From Perognathus longimembris pacificus (taxonomy: Eukaryota > Chordata > Mammalia > Rodentia > Heteromyidae): a stretch of DNA of 64,000 nucleotides. Each line of letters opens with the position of its first letter. Within the stretch, counting starts at the first letter, position 1. Under the pieces are notes generated by a model. The model made no database searches. It worked only from the letters and a program-made list of their open reading frames with translations, and was not told where the DNA came from. Both the position numbers and the translations under genes were made by a program. Shown here in pieces: positions 47,380-55,774 of the stretch. The stretch lies in assembly GCF_023159225.1 (NCBI RefSeq), contig NC_063168.1, forward strand, positions 43,286,562 through 43,350,561. The letters are read 5' to 3'.

Positions 47380-49500
47380 CTTCACCTTTAGCAAGGTTAG
47401 CCTTATTAAAGTTGGAATTTACTAGTTACATGTTATAAGATGAGAATAACGAGGTTTGTCAAATGGTCATAATGAAGTTTTCAACAAATGTATTAAGGAG
47501 ACAAAAGATGGAAAATGTTCTGTCTCCTAGGCTTAGGGTACAGTGACCTGGTGTAGTTTATAGGATCAGCTAAAAGTAGGTTGGATCACTGGTAAACAGG
47601 TTAATAGGAAAGCGCTCTTCTGTACTCACTATTAAAAGCTTTGGGCCTCAAAACCTTTCCTCCTAAGCCAGAAGCTCCAGCATTCCATAAGAATTTGTTA
47701 TTGCAGTAATGTGAATTACTAAGGTCCACCAAGGAGTGAAGAGGATGAAAAAAAACAAAAACAAAAACAAAACTAGTGAGGTACCAGACCTTCTGATGGC
47801 TCAGCTGCACATGAAAGTCCACAGACTTAGAGCACCACAGATTTAAAGGGAGACTAAATTAGCAAGTTTTGGGGGAGACAAGTAAACTTGAATATAGACA
47901 GAACAATGGGAGCTTAGACTACATCTAACTTCAAAACCTCATAAGAGCTCATTATGTTGATAGCATTAGCATACAGCTATGATATGTACATAGGACTCAA
48001 GTACAATAATTTCATTTATTAAATTATATATACATATATTATATATAATGTATATATACTGTCCAAGGATGCTCTTAGCATTGTCGTCCCAATGTTCTTA
48101 TTTTTTCCTCTTTTGTCAGAATGCCCCAAAGAACCTAAGATAACATAGCATAATAACAGGCTCAAGGGTTTATCTTGTAACTCTTATAGACCCAAGTCCC
48201 TTTCTGAGTCTCTACCCCTTTTCTCTCTGTTCTAACTCATAAATATAGGTAGGTAGACATGGGGGTCTGCTTGTCTTTTCTTTATGCTGACATCAGTAAA
48301 AATGTAAAATGCAAAACTGACACTCTCCTCATTTTTAATTTCTAAAAGATTAATGCTGCATGTGGGTTTTAATATACTTCCCCTCTGCAGCTTTTAGTGT
48401 CTACTTTTCTATTTAAAAAGCTTAATACTGAGCTGTACAGATTCCCATTTAAGCTTAAGAAAAATATGAAGAAGTGGAAGTATCTGCCTGACAGCCATTC
48501 TATTTCTTGAGACACAAGAGTCAATTTGGGGAAAGGGGGAAATAATTTGCAATGATGTGCCCCTTCCCTTCCTTTCCAAACGCCCCCTCTCCCCACTTTG
48601 TTCTGATGTGTTTTTCTACTTCTTGTGTTTCCATCTTCAACTTTCAAGCCCATCTTCCACTTTTTTTTTTTAACATTGACATCTAATTTGTGTTTGTACT
48701 CATAGTAAATAAACCCCTGAGAATTGGCTTAGGATGTCTTTAACATACACAACTCTTTAGATTCTTTCACGTTGATTTCAGTAGCTACAATTGTTAGGGG
48801 TGAGAGTTAACTACTCATTCTGGACATTTTAGAACCATACATCATAATGATCTCATGCAAGCTGCAAGACTAACTACTAGTGACACAGGCATTTACTAGT
48901 AAGTAGCCATGGGATTATATTCACTGTTTCTAAAGCATTAAGAGATGCTAGCTCTTTGTTCTTTTCAGTGCCTGAAAAAATGTTTTGCAAGATCTTTTTT
49001 TCCCCTTAAAGTAAATTTGACAATATTTTAATAGCAACAACTATTTTCCTATCTCTCAGAATCAGACAACTATGAACTGCTAGAGATTAGTATCAGTACA
49101 TAGCATGTAGCATTATCTAATGACATGATTTAATACTTTTCAAATTCTCATAGTTGTACCAGCTACAAATGGTTAGTTCCTACTATAAGTTTAGCATCAT
49201 CTTCTTAGTAATAGGTGAGATGCCTCTGAAATTCACAAACTCTAAGTAGATGAGAAGCATATCTATAAAAGGATTTTGCTGATCTCTGTATCTTACATGC
49301 AAATGACCTAGACAGAGATAATCTCTATCACATCAGATATGAAGACATTGATTTTCTCAATGATAATCTATTTCCAATTTATATTCTGAGTAATGAGCAA
49401 AACCACAACATGATTTGAGATGGTGATAGCTGGGCACAGCCAGAACCCCTCCTGGCATCTGTAATGCTGGCAGTGATACTGGAACATACATTTTAAAAAA
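47380..49500. other. AT-rich intron, nothing recognised
   Basis: A TA-rich palindromic stretch at 48024-48060 is the only feature noted. Confidence 0.45.
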
Positions 49501-49516
49501 GCAAACAACTGCTGTA

Positions 49517-49625
49517 TATGGTAGTGTGTCATCACTACTCTAAAAGATAAGGCAGAAAGTTTGCTTGAGATTATGAGTTTGAGTCTGGCCTGGCAATATA
49601 GCAAGATTTTTCTGGTTAAAAATTT
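49517..49625 (+). mobile_element. Old B1-like SINE fragment
   Basis: 'gtatatggtagtgtgtcatc', 'gtttgcttgagattatgagt' and 'ctggcctggcaatatagcaa' match the B1/7SL layout. Decayed. Confidence 0.4.
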
Positions 49626-50690
49626 AAGAATAGAGAAAGAAAGGATAAAAAAATTTACATGAGGGCACTTAATCTTGTGAAAAACAGAACAATAATAACA
49701 CATTGCTGCCTCAGTTTTCCTCACATGGCGTAATTCGAAGCTCACAGACACAGTTTAAAGAGTAAGCACAAGCTTTGTTTGCTTCATACAGGTTATGTAT
49801 GGGCTTGCCCATAAGACTTTTCTTACTATATAGACTGAGTTCCATAAAATTACTGTCATTTATAACAAATATTGCATCACCAACAGCAGAGTGTCCACCC
49901 CCAGAACGTCTTGTACACTGCAAAGGTGCTCTCCATGTCTGCTTGAAAGACTACAGCAATGATTTCTTTTTTCTAGGTAGTGATACATATTTCTTGTTTA
50001 GGTCTCCTCTGTAAAAGTAAGATTTCTAGCTGATCTTTTCCTCACCTTGCCTTTATCTTTTCAGACCACAGACAGTATGAGATAGGAGAAAAGCCTTCTT
50101 CATGAAGTGCTCTTAAGACAGGACATCAGACTCTTCCATAATCAATCTAATCCCATTGGCCTTAATGTATACAAATCAGTCTCCAAAGACCCTGTCGTAC
50201 AGGTGCCTAACAATCAAGAGAATAACAAATGTTATCGATCCTAGTTATTCAGAAAGGCATTTATCATTTCTCTTCACTAAACTTTTATTTTGAAGCATTA
50301 AATTATATCTGGCACTACCATCATTAGTTGATGTGCAGAGAAAAGTGAAATCTTTGAGTCCCCAACAGTTTTGTAGCTGAGAAGGAAGAAGGTAGGGCTC
50401 TTACCTTCTTGCCCTATTTACAATTCATTTAATGTCACATTTTTATACTTTGCTTTTATTGTTTGACACAAAAAAAATCTATATATCTCTGGCTGTAATC
50501 ACAATCTTCTTGCCTCAGCCTCTTAAGTGTTTTTTTTTGTGGGCTGCTGTAGTAGTTATTATTATTGTTTTAATATCTATGCTTTGGGTAAATAATTTTG
50601 CTATTTAAAATAGTACACAAACATAATTCTGAAGTGCTCTCTAGTATTCATAAAAGCATAAAGGCTGTCATGTCCCTTAATGTAAAAACC

Positions 50691-50770
50691 TAAGCCTGTG
50701 GCTTAATGATAGAGTTGTTGCCTAATAAGCTCAAGGCCCTAAGTTCAAACTCCAGTATCACCAAAAAGAA
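50691..50770 (+). mobile_element. ID-like monomeric SINE
   Basis: 'cctgtggcttaatgatagag ... ctcaaggccctaagttcaaactc' gives recognisable A- and B-box positions of an ID-type element, followed by an A-rich tail. Confidence 0.6.
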
Positions 50771-51329
50771 GGCAAGGAGAAAACATATGAATGTGCCAGA
50801 TAAGCTTTCTTCAGTCCTGAAGTTCAACGATAATTAATCAATTATTTGGTAAATAAGGTATATTTAAACAGAAGCACATAACACAAGTTATGTAAGATAG
50901 TTCTTAACCCATGGATCAAAATTGTGACTAGAAGTTCACAGGAACATAACCCTACATTTTCCCTATAGAATCAATGTTTCAGTAATTGGTAACTCAGCAT
51001 TTATGATGACTTTATAGGCCATAATTGCTGAAAATAATGAGAATTGACTCTATATAGAGAAAAATTTATGTTTCACATATGCTGGGCACTAGAGGGAGTC
51101 CAAATGAAGACTTGACTTCTGTATTTTTCAAGAATCTACAATCTCGTTAGGAAAGGAAGGATAGATTACATCATAGATGGGGGTATTCAAGAGCAATGCA
51201 ACACGTTACTTATCAGTGGAAAGGAGTTGAATATACTGCATACTAATCAGCTCATATATTCTATGCCTGTATAGAATATAGGCATAATGTCATTGATTAC
51301 AGGGAATATTTGATTTTTTTTCAGAAGTG

Positions 51330-51384
51330 TTCTAGCACTAAATAACACATTGTAAAAATCTATTCTAGCACTAAATAACACATT
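51330..51384. repeat. 22-base direct repeat
   Basis: The unit runs from 'ttctagcactaaataaca' to 'catt' and occurs exactly at 51330-51351 and 51363-51384, a local tandem duplication of 33 bases. Confidence 0.9.
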
Positions 51385-51535
51385 ATACCACCTTGTGAGA
51401 TTGTCAGGAAATACAGGAACATGACTATTTTATAAAGGAAGTTATACAGCCTCAGTGAGAAGCTAAGAAACAAATGTGAACTAACTAGTAAATGATGGTG
51501 CTATGATCATATCACAGTTTTCCTGACTTCTAGGC
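51385..51535 (+). repeat. MIR SINE remnant
   Basis: 'ttgtgagattgtcaggaaat', 'ctattttataaaggaagtta' and 'acagcctcagtgagaagcta', then 'actagtaaatgatggtgcta' fit the MIR order. Confidence 0.45.
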
Positions 51536-52084
51536 CCTTGTTCTTTTCTGGCTAATAGAGAACTGAATCTTTGAAAATAAGTTGTAAGGAGGATTTTCCT
51601 TATCTTCTTGAAACACTGTTTGACAACTTAAAATAAACAGATTCTTTCTAATGATTTAAACACATATATTACAAAAATAACAGAATGAAGAGGAGACAGC
51701 TTAGATAGCAGATAGAAACAACACAGAGTGGAACATTTCGATTCCTTAGGTCTTTCAGGTGGAGGTTAAAAGATATAGTTTATTTAAATACTTTAATGAG
51801 TTGTGGAAGAATCATCTCTTCAGAAAAAGCCAATAATGATAAGAAAATCTGAGATTTAGATTGCTACACTGATTATAAAGTGGCTGTTAGATTACAGGGC
51901 TAACATGCAGTATATGGAAGGAGAGGTGTAGTGTCTTTGTTGTAAAAACCATGGGATGTTTTCAAAAGTACTCTAGCATGAAGTCCAAATGGCCACATGG
52001 GCAAGCAGCTGAGTTGAGACAAACTCTTTCAGAAGTCCTTTTATATTTTTAATTTTAGTTTTTGTACCTCATCACAGAAACATG

Positions 52085-52318
52085 AGGCTGGCACTCAGGA
52101 GCTGGGCACTGTCCCTGGGCTTTTTTTTTTTTTTTTCTTTTTTACTGACACCTTTGCCAGTTGAGCCACACCTCTATTTCCAGCTCCTTTTTTTTTTTTT
52201 TGGTTGTTTGTTTGTTTTTTTGGTGGCTAATTGGTGATACAAATCTCACAAATTGTGATCCTCATATCTTAGCCTTCTTAGTAGTTAGGATTACAGGTGT
52301 AAACCACCAGCACCCTGC
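52085..52318 (-). mobile_element. Composite B1-like/Geo-like SINE
   Basis: The plus strand shows 'gagctgggcactgtccctgg', 'gccagttgagccacacctct', several T-runs, then 'agccttcttagtagttagga' and 'ttacaggtgtaaaccaccag'. This is the complement of the Geo-like right part and the B1-like left part. T-runs have expanded inside it. Confidence 0.65.
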
Positions 52319-53316
52319 TTCTTCTTCTTTTTCCTTTTTTTTAATACAGAAGTTGTATCTGTTCACAACAGATCACATACAGAAGGTGAGAAACTTCAGG
52401 ATTGTTTCCCTTTGTCTTTAATCAGAAATAAAATCAGACATCAATAACTTTTTCAGACAGTAACTTTTATTAAAATCATTGTTTGGGAACCTGTGGAATA
52501 TTTCTATCATAGCTCAAAATCTTGAATTTTGTCTCCAGTTTTCCTTATCCAGTCTACAGGTCTTAGATATCTCAAGGTCTGGGTGGCTTTGCTGGGCTTT
52601 CACCTGGGTCACACAGCTTCAAGATAAAGGTGTTCCATCTTTCCAGCAGAATCTGCTTTTCTTTGGGGGCACTAGGTATAGAAATGATTCTTCCCAAATG
52701 CTATCTTGCTTCTAAGCCAGGATAAGAGTGAAGTAGAACTCCACCCTTAGTCAAAATGATCAACCACTGAGGTTCTGAAGAGATATGGGGAATTATTCCA
52801 CATTCATTGAATGGAAATTTTAAGCAGGTTCATTTTTACTATTTCTCTCTTCTGTCTCTCTTTCCATCCTCCCTTTTTCTTTCTACCTCCTTCCGAGCTG
52901 CTCATGTCTTTTTTTCCTTCTTCTACTTTTGATCCCCTGAAATTTCCCTGTTTTTTTTTTTATGAGCTTTAGTGGGAAGGAGAACTCTTTGTTATGAGTA
53001 ATATGTGCAATTAACAGATCATCAGAATTGATGCCTGAGTCGGTGGTGTCAAACCCTATTTAGCACTTTGGTTTTGAACACCTGGTAGATGAAGTTTGGC
53101 CCAATAAAAAGAGGTACATCCTTTCCCTTTTAAAAGCTCTCAAGACCACTGGTTACACCTAAACCACAGATAGAGGTAGAGAAGGGTGCCATTGCCATTG
53201 TAATTAAGACCAAAGCATCGCCTAGCTGAGGAGGGAGAGTTGCTTTTGTAGGTGTTCCTTGCATCGCGGTCCACGTGTCCCTTTGATGTGTGGAGAATGT
53301 GAGGGAGAGGCTGAGT

Positions 53317-53323
53317 GGGGCGG
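53317..53323 (+). promoter_or_regulatory. GC box (ggggcgg) upstream of the CpG island
   Basis: An Sp1-type GC box sits in 'gagtggggcggttt', about 980 bases before the beta ATG. It is a short motif match only, supported by its position near the promoter. Confidence 0.3.
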
Positions 53324-53419
53324 TTTTTCTGCGGGCATCTGGACCAGCCTCCCTTGTTACATAGGCTCGCCCTCTGCATTGCATGCGAGCTTTAGTGATT
53401 TGCTGCTTGGAGACTGCAG

Positions 53420-53427
53420 ATTTGCAT
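53420..53427 (+). promoter_or_regulatory. Octamer motif ATTTGCAT near the beta promoter
   Basis: An exact POU/Oct octamer lies in 'gcagatttgcatagagcc', immediately upstream of the pyrimidine tract. Neural POU factors bind such sites. The link to NRXN1-beta is inferred from position alone. Confidence 0.3.
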
Positions 53428-53457
53428 AGAGCCCCTGGCTTTACCAGCGTGTGTGGC

Positions 53458-53520
53458 TTTTCTTTTTCTTTCTTTCTTTTTTCTTTTCTTTTTTTTTTCC
53501 TTCTTTCTTTTACCTCCTTA
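53458..53520 (+). repeat. Pyrimidine tract in the NRXN1-beta promoter or leader
   Basis: Almost uninterrupted T/C (ttttctttttctttctttct onward). It is either low-complexity promoter sequence or, if transcribed, a leader pyrimidine tract that could bind PTB-type proteins. Confidence 0.6.
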
Positions 53521-53674
53521 CTCCTTCAGCTGCTTCGGTTTTATCCTCAGTCCCCTTTCCCCCGGTTCGATCCCTGCTTCCTTCAGAAGGGTGCACTCTT
53601 CTCCGTTGAAACCTCCTTTGCCGGGCGTCAGTGTCAGGAGGCGGCGGACGCGGAGATCGCCTCCGGAGCAGGCG

Positions 53675-53845
53675 ATGCGCGCCGCTGCTCTGCGCGCTGC
53701 CCTGGGGAGGCTGGCGCGAGCGGGCAAGCCGGCCAGGGCTGGATGGAGGGAAGGGGTGCCTCCGTTCCATGGGGTCTGCTGCTTCTCCTTTGAGAGGAGG
53801 TTGGGTCGGCGAAGTGGCCTCCCCAGTGCCCACACACAATGCTAA
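53675..53845 (+). other. Candidate upstream ORF (56 codons) in the NRXN1-beta leader
   Basis: The ATG at 53675 has G at -3 and opens a 56-codon frame rich in Arg and Ala (MRAAALRAALGRLARAGKPA onward). It ends at TAA 53843-53845, about 450 bases before the beta ATG and in a different frame. If it lies in the mature leader it could reduce beta translation. No protein family is recognised; it may simply be an open frame in GC-rich sequence. Confidence 0.3.
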
Positions 53846-54297
53846 CTGGATTTACCTAGCGGATTCGCGGTGGATAGCTGTCATGTGGAAGTGAGGACCC
53901 TCGGCAAGGCGCTTGAAACAATTCCCCGGCTCCCCCACCCCCTTGGCACGCACTCGCGCCCGAAAACTCTCTGGGAGTAGCTTTGGAGAACGTGGAGCCC
54001 TGGAAATCTGGAAACAGCTCCCCTCTCCCGCGCTTGCTGTGTGTTCCCCGGGGCTGCTTTTCCGGACAAGCCCCTCTACTTCCAGCTGCATTCGCCTCGG
54101 CTATGTTTCGGATTGTTTGGGGTACAAGGCACGACGGATTCCAGGAGCTCGAGAAGACTGTCCAAAGGAGGGAAAGGATGGGTGTCCTGGCGCCGTGAGG
54201 CGGCCGGCCCCTGCAGCCTACCGCGCGCTGCCAGCTTCTCCCTTTCTGGTCCTCTCCCCGCGCCCCAAACTTTGCCTCCCGCGGCGGGCGCCCCACC

Positions 54298-54541
54298 ATG
54301 TACCCAAGGATGCTCCGGTGCGGTGCCGAGCTGGGCTCTCCCGGGGGCAGCGGCGGCGGGGCAGGGGGGCGCCTGGCCCTGCTCTGGATAGTCCCGCTCA
54401 CCCTCAGCGGCCTCCTCGGAGTGGCCTGGGGGGCGTCCAGTTTGGGAGCGCACCACATCCACCATTTCCATGGCAGCAGCAAGCATCATTCAGTGCCTAT
54501 TGCAATCTACAGGTCACCGGCATCCTTGCGAGGCGGACACG
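54298..54541 (+). CDS. NRXN1: Neurexin-1 beta, first coding exon (partial CDS)
   Basis: This exon encodes the N-terminus specific to beta-neurexin-1, a presynaptic single-pass adhesion protein that binds neuroligins and LRRTMs. The ATG has a good context (ccccaccATGt, A at -3). Residues 1-24 are a Gly/Ser-containing n-region, 25-44 are hydrophobic ([10 protein letters not shown] onward), and signal cleavage is expected after Gly45. Residues 46-81 are the secreted beta-specific segment, with the histidine cluster [10 protein letters not shown] and then [14 protein letters not shown]. The reading frame breaks after 81 codons plus one base, at CACG|GTGGGT, a phase-1 donor; the next exon, which encodes the shared LNS6 domain, is outside the window. 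From memory the mature part is nearly identical to human and rat. Residue 3 is Pro (CCA), where I recall Gln, and the Gly tract looks short. Only one exon is present, so most of the protein is missing here. Confidence 0.95.
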
Positions 54542-54549
54542 GTGGGTCT
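54540..54549 (+). other. NRXN1: Splice donor of NRXN1-beta exon 1
   Basis: The sequence is cG|GTGGGTct, with the intron starting at 54542. It lies exactly where the conserved ...RGGH peptide ends. The frame left open (one base, G) fits the Ala codon that follows His in known beta-neurexin-1. If the intron were retained, the frame would continue to a stop at 54640-54642. Confidence 0.85.
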
Positions 54550-54962
54550 GCGATGCCAAGTTCCTGCGGGTTACCCCCTCGTTCCCCTCTCCCCCTCCCT
54601 CGTTCAACCCCGCACTTGCTTCTGGGGCCCCCAGGTCTCTGAGGAAAGAGAGCTTAGGAAAAGGGAGGTGCATTGGGGTGTGTTTAGTGGAAGCCACTAG
54701 TCTCTTTGAAGACAATAGAAGGGGCTGGGGGAAGGCGCTGTTGTTTGTGGTGGGGGGTGGGAGGGGCGTTCTTGGTCGAAGTGCGGGCAGAGAAATATGG
54801 ACACCTATTAAATGACCGGTCTGGCCGGGGCGTCTAGCCCCGCGGGAAGGGAGCCTCACTCTCCAGAAGGTCACTAGGTGGCCGGATGGGGCGCCGTGCT
54901 CAAGCAAGGGAACTGGGAGCCAGAGAGACAGAGGAGGGCTCTGCAGAACCTTTTGTCTGTGC

Positions 54963-55069
54963 TCTGTGTGTGTCTGTGTGTGTCTGTGTGTGTGTGTTTG
55001 AGAGAGAGAGAGAGTGTGTGTGGTGTGTGTGAGTGTATGTGAGTGTATGTGTGTGCGTGTGCGTGTGCG
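54963..55069. repeat. Compound TG/GA microsatellite in the NRXN1-beta first intron
   Basis: TGTGTC and TG units, a GA run (gagagagagagag) and then TGTGTG/TGCG units, starting about 420 bases after the splice donor. It generates spurious TH-rich frames on the minus strand. Confidence 0.9.
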
Positions 55070-55724
55070 CCCGCACTGCCCCACCTTCTGCAGGGACTAG
55101 GAGATGTTCCAGCCCCCACATTCCTCCAAAGTGAGTCCGGGCTGCAGTGACAGGGAGAAGTGGTCCGGGAACCTGGGACTCACTCAACAGGAGGCCAATC
55201 TCTGCTGCCCCAGTTATCCCTTCATTGGAAAGGGAAGATGCAAAGACACCTTCTCTCAGGCTTGCCAGCCTTCCCTACCCAGCACGGAGAGTCTTCCTGG
55301 ACACCGGCCCTCTTCCACCCACTCCACCCATACATACGTTTCCTTTTCTTGGTGATGAGGTTGAGTTATTTTCTAAATGGAACAAGGAGAGGCTTGGCTA
55401 CACTAACCCAAGGATTTTGTCTGCAGGCCATTGAAATAAGGGAGGTCCTGCTTCCTTCTTTCACTGTATTTAGTTCTTCCAAAGGTGGGGCAATGAATCA
55501 ATTCCAGCTGGGCTAAATCAGGAACTCTGCCTGGAAGAGGACAAGTTAGAGCAGCATAATACTTCTACCAACACCCAATTCCTTTGTAAAGAGCAGAATT
55601 TAGAGAAGTGTCTTGGCTAGCTTGTTCCTTCTACAAGTAGCTAATAGTTTAAGCTAGGTTCTTCTCCTCTGTAGATCAAAGCTTATTTCTGGATCCTAGA
55701 ATTGCCCAAAGTAAATCTATCACT

Positions 55725-55725
<1 letters not shown>

Positions 55726-55769
<44 letters not shown>
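55726..55769. repeat. TG microsatellite (22 units)
   Basis: Uninterrupted GT run. Confidence 0.95.
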
Positions 55770-55770
<1 letters not shown>

Positions 55771-55774
55771 GTGT

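Larger units (their letters stand above)
1..53100 (+). other. NRXN1: NRXN1-alpha intron upstream of the beta promoter
   Basis: By the known organisation of the gene, the beta promoter lies inside a very long intron of the alpha transcript, so this stretch should be intron transcribed on the plus strand. No exon with conserved LNS or EGF coding was found in either orientation. Open frames here are short and explained by repeats or chance. Confidence 0.75.
53400..54297 (+). other. NRXN1: Probable 5' leader (5'UTR) of NRXN1-beta
   Basis: This is the region between the likely start area and the beta ATG. It contains a strong pyrimidine tract (53458-53520) followed by GC-rich sequence. Upstream ATGs are visible, among them 53675, 53882, 54102 and 54178. 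The left boundary is a guess because no cap-site signal can be read. Any transcript that starts near 53400 would have a leader of almost 900 bases. Confidence 0.45.
53540..54640 (+). promoter_or_regulatory. NRXN1: CpG island and internal beta promoter region of NRXN1
   Basis: Base composition changes abruptly from AT-rich intron to GC-rich sequence with many CpGs (e.g. ggcggacgcggagatcgcct near 53642, and the dense CpGs at 54190-54300). The island surrounds the beta start codon, as expected for the intragenic beta promoter of NRXN1. No convincing TATA box is visible close upstream, so a dispersed, TATA-less start is likely. The exact transcription start cannot be fixed from sequence alone. 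Confidence 0.75.

Noticed and set aside
53856..54482. 208-codon minus-strand frame opposite the beta leader
   Set aside because: It starts at a non-ATG codon, is Pro/Arg-rich, and lies opposite the real exon. Typical GC-island shadow.
53913..54815. 300-codon open frame across the NRXN1-beta exon in another frame
   Set aside because: It opens with TTG rather than ATG, has no internal Met and no family similarity, and is Arg/Pro-rich as expected of CpG-rich sequence read in the wrong frame.
54497..55084. 195-codon minus-strand frame with Thr/His repeats
   Set aside because: The THTHT-type part is the TG microsatellite read in complement; the rest is opposite the beta exon end and GC-rich intron.
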